This document shows positions 55,221 to 64,000 of a stretch of 64,000 bases of DNA, in pieces; positions within the stretch are counted from its first letter, which is position 1; every line of letters starts with the position of its first letter. A program made the position numbers and the translations under genes. The notes under the pieces are model-generated. The model was not told the DNA's origin. It saw only the letters and a list, made by a program, of their open reading frames with translations, and ran no database searches. Origin of the DNA: Lingula anatina (lineage: Eukaryota; Brachiopoda; Lingulata; Lingulida; Lingulidae); NCBI RefSeq assembly GCF_001039355.2, contig NW_019776043.1:1-64000 (forward strand). The letters are read 5' to 3'.

Positions 55221-56888
55221 ATGAAGTGCATTTCAACGGAGTGCAAAGAACCTTTGTTCTTTCTCTTTGTTACATTTAGTTTTGCATTAACAACTTTTGA
55301 TGTCGTCACTGACTGGTTGGCATACGGAGAACTTAAAGAATTCGATTTCTATTACCAAGAACCAGATGACCCAGGACTGACGTCTTATTTGCACGAAACT
55401 TATTTTGCATTTTGTATCACCGGAACTTTAGTATATGTGCTGCAGGCCATCCATACCAAAACCTTTTGTGTGGTAATATTGAAATATTTCAGCGAAGATA
55501 ATATGCAGGACCAGTTATTAGATGCACAGGTAATAACTCTTTTTGAGGAGTGCCTGGAAGACCTTCCTTTGGCATATTTGACAATTAAAATGTTCTCGAC
55601 TGGATCATGTTTAGTACGGACAAAAGTTACATCAACCGCAGCTTTTGTGTCAAGAGCTGTAAGTTTAGCATCAACGGTGTACAGAGCAGGTTCGTCTTGG
55701 TTTGAGGTCTGCTGGGCATTGCGTAAATGCAAATGTAAGAAAGCTTTATGTCGGATGTTTTTATCCATTTTAGTAACTGCAGTATCTATTACAGCATTTT
55801 TTATGGACTTTGCGGCCATATTGGCGATGTTAAACAATGATCGCGCTTTCATCCACGAAATTCTAGGGCATGTGGACGTACGCCTGGATAAAACCAACCT
55901 GAAAACTGCCAGCCTCGAGTTCGACAAATGGACGGATCCAGCAGGTTGGATTGATTCCGAGACTATGTTAAGACTGGCATCCATAGACAGTGACGCTGAT
56001 ATAGCAATAGTGGCCAGGGCTAACATCATCCTTTCACACTCAGCTTATATGAAAGTGAACCAATCTAGCAAATTAGAACGAGTCGCCATTTTGACGTACG
56101 CCAATGTTGTTTATGAAGCTGGGTCAAGTGGTATGGACATAAGACTCCCGTGTAACATATTTGGTATCCATGACAACGCGAAAAACACATCGACTACTCA
56201 AACAAGGGAGTTCATAGAGACAACGACCAGCCATGCTTCGAGCCAGTCGACGGGGAGAACCATGGGGACCACTTTGCACCATCGGACAAATACAGAACTG
56301 ACTCCTGTCAATAACATATCAACAAGCGTGGAATATCCGTTCAATTCAACACATTCGTTCATACCTAACACGACAACGGTACACTCCCCCACAACCACCG
56401 CCGCTCCGTTTAGCACCGACAGCCTTCATTTGTCGACGGAATACCAAACATCGAATGTAACACAGTCTGGAAACGAATCTTCATTTCGGAACAACACTTT
56501 GAGAACATGTGACGTCATTTTTCACCTTCGGTACATATCCAGGTATTCTGCAGTATTCTACGACTACAACATAGAGACCCGAAGTTCACTCGACGACTGC
56601 AATCTTCAAAACAATATGGTCAATGTGACTTTAGAATTTCAAACGGTTATGCCAGATACCAATGTTTCGAAGTGGAAGCCCGGCAATTCATCCAGCAACG
56701 AAAAATTATTCTGTGGAACCAGAAAACCGTTTAAACTTGACTTTCTTCATTTAAATATGTGTGCCGTCGATTCTGCGCTTAGTACCGTGTCCAAAAACAA
56801 AATCAAGTTCTGGGAGATACACTCCAGTGGAGGAGAGGTAGATACGTATCAGTGCTTTGACGTCGGACAGTGCAAGCGGATGACCTGA
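55221..56888 (+). CDS. Four-helix membrane protein with Thr/Ser-rich C-terminal region
   Basis: A single-exon gene of 555 aa from the ATG opening MKCISTECKEPLFF. The frame stays open to about 55173 upstream but with no earlier ATG. Hydrophobic segments lie at about 12-34, 61-86, 103-127 and 179-205. The first ends in FDVVTDWLAY and the third contains EECLEDLPLAYLTI. About 330 residues follow: a cysteine-poor part with DIAIVARANI and NVVYEAGSSGMDIRLPC, a Thr/Ser-rich stretch with several N-glycosylation sites (about 305-435), and a Cys-containing end (YQCFDVGQCKRMT). The D-x2-TD and acidic E-x3-D-P motifs faintly recall XK-related scramblase-type proteins, but I do not recognise the family with confidence. 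Conservation of the same plan in the broken copy at 49108-50745 supports a real protein. The large region is probably extracellular. Confidence 0.75.
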   Translation: MKCISTECKEPLFFLFVTFSFALTTFDVVTDWLAYGELKEFDFYYQEPDDPGLTSYLHETYFAFCITGTLVYVLQAIHTKTFCVVILKYFSEDNMQDQLLDAQVITLFEECLEDLPLAYLTIKMFSTGSCLVRTKVTSTAAFVSRAVSLASTVYRAGSSWFEVCWALRKCKCKKALCRMFLSILVTAVSITAFFMDFAAILAMLNNDRAFIHEILGHVDVRLDKTNLKTASLEFDKWTDPAGWIDSETMLRLASIDSDADIAIVARANIILSHSAYMKVNQSSKLERVAILTYANVVYEAGSSGMDIRLPCNIFGIHDNAKNTSTTQTREFIETTTSHASSQSTGRTMGTTLHHRTNTELTPVNNISTSVEYPFNSTHSFIPNTTTVHSPTTTAAPFSTDSLHLSTEYQTSNVTQSGNESSFRNNTLRTCDVIFHLRYISRYSAVFYDYNIETRSSLDDCNLQNNMVNVTLEFQTVMPDTNVSKWKPGNSSSNEKLFCGTRKPFKLDFLHLNMCAVDSALSTVSKNKIKFWEIHSSGGEVDTYQCFDVGQCKRMT

Positions 56889-59800
56889 GGTTCAAGAAAC
56901 ATTGGTAACTGTAAATATAAATTAAAGGGACCTTTCACAATGAAATGTGTCGACATAGCTGGTGCGCACTCACTCAACGGACAATCTCAATGTATGAAAT
57001 CAGATAGTGAGGCGACAATTAAACTGCAATCCTGAATGAAAGTTTTTGGACTGAATTTTCCTTTTCAGTAATCATTTTCCAAACATTCGTTTGACTTATG
57101 GATAGGACACACTTTTTCATGTTTTCACTTAAGATAAAAAATCAAACGTGTGTAAAACTAAATTTTCATCAACAGGCACCATCTGCTCATTTAATTATGA
57201 ATTCCATAAAATTTAAACTCCAACGCAAATGTACATACACTTCGATGAACTGGAATTTTTAACCCTTCTCCAGATCTTTATTTACATAAGATGTATATTT
57301 TACGCAGTGAAGTGTAAAAATTCACTACACAGGTTTTACTGAATATATAGATAAGTTTATCACTCAAGCATTAACAGATGTGTAGCGTTTCAATCAATTA
57401 ACGAAACTGGTGGCGAAATAGTCCGCATAAGTGAAAGGCATTGTCGTTAAGATAGAATGATGTAGTGAAGTATTATCCTGAAATGAAATCGCTGGTCATT
57501 ACGAGCACATGAAACTGAAAGGTGTTTTTGTATCCGGAATTCCCTTTCTACTAATTGATAGATAGTCAGGAACAAGGAATATTTGTCTGTAAATTTGAAA
57601 ATAAGAATCACTATCCCGTAGTACTTATCCAACTGAAGAAAGACACGTGCTCGATGTGCAAATACTGCATAACCTTATCTATGCAGTAATATGCCCCTGG
57701 ATATCACTTGATGTGTTTATTGAATGGATTAGGTATATATTTCTAATTAATCCACCGAGTCCAGTTTTGTACAGATAGTTATAATTTTGTTTGTTCCATT
57801 TCTCCAGCAATATGCACTGTAGAAGACTTTGGGATAATTTTGAGGACAGCTGGACTTTGAGTTAAAAATAGTATAGTGGGTGTATCCGGCACGTGTTAAT
57901 GCGGAGTGTTGCTTCTGTATCATTGTTGACGCGTCATCTACATATCTGCACGTACGCCCCGACTTTCCTCGTTATTCATGTATCTAGATTAAGGCCAGCT
58001 TGGAAATTGTATTCAAATTCTGTTTCATTATTTAATTAATAATAATCTAATTTCTTAATCTTATTATGAAAAAAAAAACAGTTCCAAGTTTCCTTCAAAA
58101 ATATAACCAACTTATCGCACATGCCTAACGTATAGGTTATCAATAAAAAACAATTTTACAAAATGAATATGTATGAAGATTAAGCGAAGCATAACATTTT
58201 GTAAAGAACACACACGAGGCCAAAATATGTACGGCCTCGTGCCAGAACGTGCCTGGACATCTACATACCTCTTTGTTTACAAAAATATTTTGCCTCGTCC
58301 CTTTAGTTTTATAGGTGACACGTTTTTCCACGAAACTGTAATTTGGACAAATATCCACAATAAGACGATTGACATGCAACAATAAAAAGAAATTAATCAA
58401 TTTATCTTATGGTTTATATTTCGTGGAAGTTGGTCACTTTAGGTGGGCCCCAAAATGAAATTGCAAAACCTCAAAATGCTGAATCTATTTTAAATCAATG
58501 TTGATGAACTTTGTTGGGATCCTTTCATTATGAAGGTAAATAATAAAATCCAAGATATATGTATAAATGGTATATATACGAAATTGGTTTAGAATAGGTG
58601 TCTTACGTTATATTACGTATAACTTATAATAATTCACGTTTTTATACATGTATCAACAATAACATATGACTTACTGATAACTATATAGGCCTATTGTGTA
58701 AACTATAATCTTTATCATTTTAATGCTTTATTCTATTTAATTTTCAGTTTCATGAATAATAATGTTTATGTTTGATATTTGTTTATAAGTTATGATTTAT
58801 TACATAGGTACATTATAATTATTCTCTATTTTCGGAGATTCTGATGGACTTGTGCATAAATTTTTTTATTGATGACAGATTTGTCGCCTTTAATAATTTA
58901 CGTAAACCTCTAGTATATATATATAGATGGAACTGAATTTTCGGATAAAGTTATCATCTGATTTGGTAAATGAGTAAATTTTGATTATTTTGTAGAAGGT
59001 TTGATTATAAAGATGAGCAGTTGGAGTTCATGAAGCCGATTGATTCTGCTCATTATCTGATGATATCAGAAGATTATATGGTAGATATGCTGCATAAGAT
59101 ACCATTAAGCATTAGTAAATGAACTATGCAAGCGATATATTATGGAATGTTTCAGAGTTGATTATAGGCATAATATTCTAACTGCGACGCTTATATGTTG
59201 GTGGTTTTTTTAGTACTGTAATGATTTCCTAATACATGATGGTTGAGATTTGACATGTGAATAACACTTGAATTACGATGACCTATTTATTGAAATCATA
59301 AGAAATGGAAGTAGTTATGTTCTAACAAAAAGTGTTATGACACAATGTCTTATTTGTGAATAGATCGAATTATCGATTAATGCATACAGTATAGATTTAT
59401 ATCAGGTTTCTCTTCTTTTACGTCATCGAGTTTGATGTAATTAAGCATTTGCTTTGATTTGCTTTGCTTAAAAAAAGATAAAAAAGGAGTGTATAGTGTA
59501 AAGGTTTTTAACTTTAGGACGAACTCTTGGGAGAAAAGGGTGCATGTTGTAACCTTGATAGCTTTCATGTGCATCTTCACTAACTGAAAGTAATAATAAA
59601 ACGGGAATCAAATAAGTAAGGCGATAGGGAGTTAGTGAGTGCAAGTTCAATTTCCTTAAAAGTCGACAGGTGCAGAAACTGTTTCAGAGTTACAGAAAGA
59701 CGGATCAGGCCAATGCCACGTTTACTTTTATTTGCCTGGTTAATTTTACATTGTGCTTTCTGACATGTGCGTAACGCATACCAACTAAGTTTTGCATATG

Positions 59801-60754
59801 ATCCAAGTATATTAGATATATTTTATTGAAAACAAGGATCTTAGAAATTACTTAGAAAGGAAATATTGAATGTAGGAATGTGACATGAGAACGGTTAATT
59901 TCTTGTTATCACCCAAAAGATGTTGTAACAAAAGTAAGTGAATTTGTATTAAAAGTAAGTCGGTGAATAAAGGTTTGAAAGCTCCAACTTGTCGTCGTTG
60001 TCACTATAATAACTGCAATCATCTAGATTTAATGCAGTCTCAGTCTTCCTGTGGTGTTGGAAACGGACATAACCCGCCGCTCCTGGAAAGAAACTTTTTA
60101 TTGCGTCTTTAAATCGCTTTAGAAAAAGGCTTTCATTTTTAAAACGTTTTCAAGTCCGATACCAAGCCGCTCTTAGACGTTTTGGGGTACTTCATTACGG
60201 CGTCTTCGATTTGGTCGTTAAATACTAGATGTATTATAATTTAATTTTTATATTGTTTTCCCAGACCTTCGATTTTATATTTATTTTATTCAATTTCTGT
60301 ACAGTTTTTTCGTAATGTTAAAATTATTTATTTATTTATTTATTTCCGCTCTTGTTGTTTTTTAATCTTCAAAATATCCTAAACAAGTAGTATCCTTGCG
60401 ACACAAGGTTACTCTGTAATATATATTTCAATTTATGCTGTGAAATAATAGCCAGCTAGTCCGCTGATCTCGCGAATCAACCAAATGACCGTTAGTTGAG
60501 TTGCTTAACTGCAAGTAATTATTCCCCTCCCCTCCCCCGAACGTCATACTGGCAGGTTTCCAAATAAAGACTATACTGCAGAAAAAGTTTGGGGCCCAAA
60601 AGAGAGTCATCCAAGGACACGTTTGGGGAACACGTTTGAACACGCCATGATGGACATTTACAGGTGTAGGACCAGAGCAGAGCCTCTGGTAAACAGTTTA
60701 GAACCAAGGGACCGAACTTGATTTGAGGACCAGAAGAGAGGCTTAACAAGTGTT
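56889..60754. other. No gene seen
   Basis: AT-rich sequence downstream of the membrane-protein gene. Short open frames at 57447, 58140-58400, 59377-59650 and 60428-60749 have no recognisable similarity. Simple repeats include (TTTA)n near 60327. Confidence 0.5.
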
Positions 60755-60815
60755 GAGGCTTACCTGTGCAAATGAATGGGAACCAGACTCTCTATCATTG
60801 GGGTCTCTCTGTCAC
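60755..60815 (+). repeat. MITE family F3, truncated copy 3
   Basis: Only the right half remains, from GAGGCTTACCTGTGCAAATG to CTCTCTGTCAC, almost identical to the same part of 51448-51583. Confidence 0.75.
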
Positions 60816-60824
60816 TTCACACCG

Positions 60825-61010
60825 GATGTTTCTAACTGGTAGAAAAGCTATCCATCCAACAATAAATATATTTTGTGAAAAAAGGAAAAAAAAACGTTAA
60901 ACTTGACTTTGATATTTCAAGAATTGTGGCGCCGATTCTGCTTTCGGAGCCGTTTCGAAAAGCAATGACAAGTTTTGGGAAAAGCATTTCATTGACGGAG
61001 AGGTAGATAG
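60825..61010 (+). pseudogene. Second 3' fragment of the membrane-protein gene
   Basis: Parallel to 51593-51784: GATGTTTCTAACTGG through CCGATTCTGC, AAGTTTTGGGAAAAGC and GGAGAGGTAGATAG. It carries stops and indels, several shared with the first fragment, so both descend from one already broken copy. Confidence 0.78.
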
Positions 61011-61157
61011 TTACCATATAATTAATCAATAAATGACCATTATTCAATTAATTCATTAATAAAAAGCATTATTTAATTAATTCATCATCACCAAAATTTA
61101 ATCATTCCTTCTTTGGGCGATTTTATAATTCTATTTCATATAGAAATTGCTCACTCT
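61011..61157 (+). repeat. Low-complexity stretch preceding block R
   Basis: AT-rich sequence aligning with 51785-51966, a shorter version of the same TTAATTAAT run followed by CATTCCTTCTTTGGGCGATT. Confidence 0.6.
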
Positions 61158-62082
61158 AATAATATCGGAAGAGATGACAGAATTTAAAATGCGAAAAGAG
61201 TAAGGAATCGACCATCTGCAGGAACAGCCTAACCCCCTGTTGCACTAACAAACAAATCAGTTCATTATAGGTCTATCATCTATCTACAAATAAATAAATA
61301 AATAAAAATAAAATAAATAAATAAATTAATTAATTAATGCAACAAAAATCTCAAAAATTGTAGCAACTATCGCGGACAAAATTTTACCACAAGCGCACAA
61401 ACTCACAAACAAGCAGAGTAATAGACTTGCAACATTGTTTCCGTAAGTGATGAAAATACTTTTATGATATTTTCCATTTTAAGGGAAAGGGCGAAGAAGC
61501 GGGCACAACGAAAACTAAGGAATGGGTACGTGTTCTCTATACCCTCTCCAGGATTAACCATTGAAATATAATATCAACCATAAAATGAAAAAGAAACTAT
61601 AGACAATGTGCTTCTAATATGTAAACCATGCTGTTGAAATGATGAACACATTCTATCTGTAAGTATGTGCATTGCTATCATGTGTGTCTGTAGTCGCCGT
61701 CGTCGTCGCCGCAGTGCATTCTCAGAAATAAGTGCAAAACAGGTTGACCTATTGTTCTTAAAAGATACAGAATAGATGAATATTAGTAAAGGGCAGGTCA
61801 CCTTTGAAATCAGCTTGATTGGACTTTTTTTCCTAAAAAACATTCAAGATTTCGTAACTTCCGGGGGCTATAAGATATTGTGCAACGTTTGGGCACTGAA
61901 AGCAACCTTGACCCTGTTACATAATTGGGTCCTTTAATGTATAGTAGAAGCCTGAACGACTGTCTCTAAATAATGCACTTCTCTTTTATAGATACACTTT
62001 AGAACTTGACTCTACAACGTTTTTTCTTTTCCTCTGTAGTTTGACATTTTACTCAAAACTGAAGAGATATTGCCATTCTATC
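61158..62082 (+). repeat. Repeat block R, copy 3
   Basis: Aligns with 51967-52748 and 52874-53769 but is visibly more diverged. The poly-A of the other copies is here an (AAAT)n run (61287-61338). Confidence 0.82.
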
Positions 62083-62558
62083 CTAACAATCTAGGCAATG
62101 TTGTCCCCGGAAGTGGGTACGTCTCGCAATAACGACGCGACATCGCGGTATTGTGGCGCACATGCAAACGAGACAAAGGTGCCCTATTGCATCATAATTG
62201 ACAACCTTTTTCTGCTTTTTGTCCGTACATTTGACAGTTTTGTTGCCCTGATTTTGCACACAACGCAAGCAAAACATTGCCTAGATACCACCTTTTGTAT
62301 GGTGTGCCAAACCAGCAGGTACAATGAAAAAGCGTAATTTGAGCTTATCCTCTAGTATTGTTAACGATCGCGTCAATGAATGATTACTAATAAGGATTGA
62401 CTGAGACTGAGTCAACAAGACTAATGGAGTGCTTGTTTGAAAGTGAAAGTGCAGTATTGGTTCTCAGCCGTCGAAAAGGCTACCGGTGAGATTAATGCAA
62501 TATATATTTTACAAGATATATAGCACCAGCTAGCTTACTGCATGTGCACGTCCAGTAG
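62083..62558 (+). repeat. Repeat block W, copy 2
   Basis: Aligns with 53770-54243 with only scattered substitutions, including the GGAAGTGGGTACGTCTCGC and CGTCGAAAAGGCTACCGG landmarks. Confidence 0.8.
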
Positions 62559-62890
62559 CATTTAAATTATGCTCATTCAGCCATAATAAGCTTTTCAAAC
62601 CACTATACAAGGGGTACGCGGATGGAATACTGATTAGAAATCATCTAGGATGATACAAAGCAAAAGTAGAATCTAAAACATTGTCCCAAGACAAGTCCTA
62701 AAAGTGTAAACTCCAATAATGTACACCGATTACGGCTGTTTAGACTATAACATCTCAGACGGTTATAAACAAGAACAGTTTGGTGATATATTGTCTCAAA
62801 CATTTTCAATAAAATTTTATAAACGCACCAGAGCGCGAATCCCCTTGTATTCATAGCTACACCGAATACTTTGACATTGTGTCAGCAGAC
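62559..62890 (+). repeat. 377-bp unit, copy 3 (interrupted by SINE)
   Basis: Aligns with 54244-54620 up to GTGTCAGCAGAC. The remainder (TTTTGTAAAGCAAGAAAGGC onwards) continues after the SINE at 63254. Confidence 0.82.
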
Positions 62891-63253
62891 ATGGCCTTGT
62901 GGTTAGACCGGATGGCCTTGTGGTTAGAGTGTCCGCTTCCGGAGCGGGAGGACGTGGGTTCAAAATCCGTCCGGGGACACACCAGTCCTTTATAAACGGT
63001 ACCTGCTGTCTCCCCGCTTGGCACTCAGCACTTTGGGGTTGAAGCAGGGTCCTGTTCAGGCAGAGAACGATATTGTAAGTTTGATAGCACTCAGCGCCTC
63101 ACACGGCAGCGGGGCTGTATCCTCCCCAGGGAGGCGAGATTGTGTACACAGCGTGTTTTGACCAGATGTATACTTGTTATATGTATGTACATATTTGTAA
63201 AGTCTAACGAACATATTCATATGGAGTTAAGACTTAAAATAAATGTATTATTA
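62891..63253 (+). mobile_element. tRNA-derived SINE
   Basis: The head has an RNA polymerase III box A (TGGCCTTGTGGTTAGAGTG, from 62913) and box B (GGTTCAAAATCC, 62957-62968) in tRNA-like spacing. A body of about 270 bp and a tail ending ATTATTATT follow. The box A part is duplicated in tandem at the 5' end (GGCCTTGTGGTTAGA twice, about 21 bp apart). The element interrupts the 377-bp repeat between GTCAGCAGAC and TTTTGTAAAG; five bases (GCTGC) of the uninterrupted copies are missing. It is not a functional tRNA gene. Confidence 0.85.
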
Positions 63254-63469
63254 TTTTGTAAAGCAAGAAAGGCTTAACCAAAAAACAGGTCAGAACATAT
63301 TTCCATTTAGACCTCACGTGCTTCAGGGGCGAAATGCGCAGGATATAACTGAAACTTTATAACCACGCACATATATGTTTTGAAATATTGAATACAATTT
63401 TGAGTTCATTCATTTTTATTTTTTGACACTTCAGCATGTGAAATGCACCTCTATATTGGGTTTGGGTGT
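63254..63469 (+). repeat. Copy of the membrane-protein gene upstream flank
   Basis: AAAGCAAGAAAGGCTTAACC through CATATTTCCATTTAGACC and GAAATGCGCAGGAT aligns with 54970-55080, the region just upstream of the intact gene. It then diverges near 63370, before any coding sequence. Confidence 0.7.
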
Positions 63470-64000
63470 CTATCTTAACAAACTAGGCAATGTTATCCCC
63501 GGAAGTCTTGCAATAACGTCGCGCCATTGCGGTATTGTGGCGTACATGCAAGGTGTCCTGTTGCATCAAATTTACAACCTTTTTGTGCATCTTTATTTTC
63601 TGGTTTTCGTCTGTACATTTGACGGTTTTGTTGCCCTGATTTCGCAAGCAAAACATTGCCTAGCTACCACCGTTTGTATGATGTGCCAAACCGGCAGGTA
63701 CAATGAAAAGGCGTAATTTGAGCTTATCCTCCAGTATTGTTAACGATCGCGTCAAAGAAAGATTACTAGTAAGGATTGAGTGAGACTGAGTCAACAATAC
63801 TAATGGAGTGCTTGTTTGAAAGTGAAAGTGCAGTATTGGTTCTCTGCCGTCGGAAAGGCTACCAGTAAGATTAATGCAATATATATTTTTACAAGATATA
63901 GAGCACCAGCTAGCTTACTGCATGAATACGTCCAGTAGCATTTTTATTATGCTCATTCAGCCATAATAAGCTTTTCAAACCACTATTCAAGGGGTACGCG
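63470..64000 (+). repeat. Repeat block W, copy 3, and start of another 377-bp unit
   Basis: From TATCTTAACAAACTAGGCAATG to about 63935 it aligns with block W, more diverged than copies 1 and 2 and lacking a few short segments. TAGCATTTTTATTATGCTCA from about 63937 begins a further 377-bp unit that runs off the window, so the array continues to the right. Confidence 0.75.

Noticed and set aside
62913-62985. A functional tRNA gene
   Set aside because: The polymerase III boxes are present, but the acceptor and anticodon stems are not convincing, and a long body with an ATT tail follows, as in a SINE.

Overview
The window is animal nuclear DNA: AT-rich, with intron-rich genes, GT-AG splice sites, microsatellites, poly-A/T runs, many short inverted-repeat elements and one tRNA-derived SINE. 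The gene content and the precursor of amidated neuropeptides point to a bilaterian invertebrate. A marine lophotrochozoan (mollusc, brachiopod, annelid or relative) is my best guess, but the sequence does not prove a phylum. I see no prokaryotic operon, CRISPR array or rRNA.

Layout. (1) 1-2774: no gene; two short inverted-repeat elements and a degenerate 15-bp minisatellite. (2) 2775-11030, minus: a complete 18-exon MCM6 gene (815 aa) with E2F-like sites and a CACGTG box upstream. (3) 11160-19762: a repeat-rich stretch dominated by a direct duplication (12234-15413 and 15763-19762). Its copies differ by three transposon insertions and are separated by a single N, so they may be two haplotypes placed in tandem. 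(4) 22592-25938, plus: a 694-aa coiled-coil protein with two C-terminal zinc fingers, resembling the TBK1 adaptors TBKBP1/AZI2. (5) 27550-34008: no gene; three inverted-repeat elements. (6) 34009-37860, minus: a complete 8-exon RHEB gene (182 aa). (7) 38845-44026: no gene; two foldback elements. (8) 44027-47755, plus: a neuropeptide gene with CRE, TATA boxes, a non-coding first exon and a coding exon for a 283-aa precursor, predicted to yield two related peptides ending in SRW-amide. (9) 48320-64000: a rearranged, repeat-built region carrying an unfamiliar four-helix membrane protein with a large Thr/Ser-rich, Cys-containing region. It holds one intact copy (55221-56888), one broken copy on the opposite strand (49108-50745) and three fragments. 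A 125-N gap whose flanks overlap by over 700 bp, a 377-bp tandem repeat and a SINE lie in the same region.

The genes do not form an operon or pathway cluster. MCM6 (replication), RHEB (mTORC1 activation), the TBK1-adaptor-like protein (probable innate signalling or selective autophagy) and the neuropeptide are independent neighbours. The points most worth following are the SRW-amide precursor, the TBK1-adaptor-like gene with two different zinc fingers, and the expanding membrane-protein family with its decayed copies. The three reciprocal presence/absence insertions between the duplicated segments give direct empty-site evidence for three non-autonomous DNA transposon families. All identifications are from reading the sequence; no database search was run.
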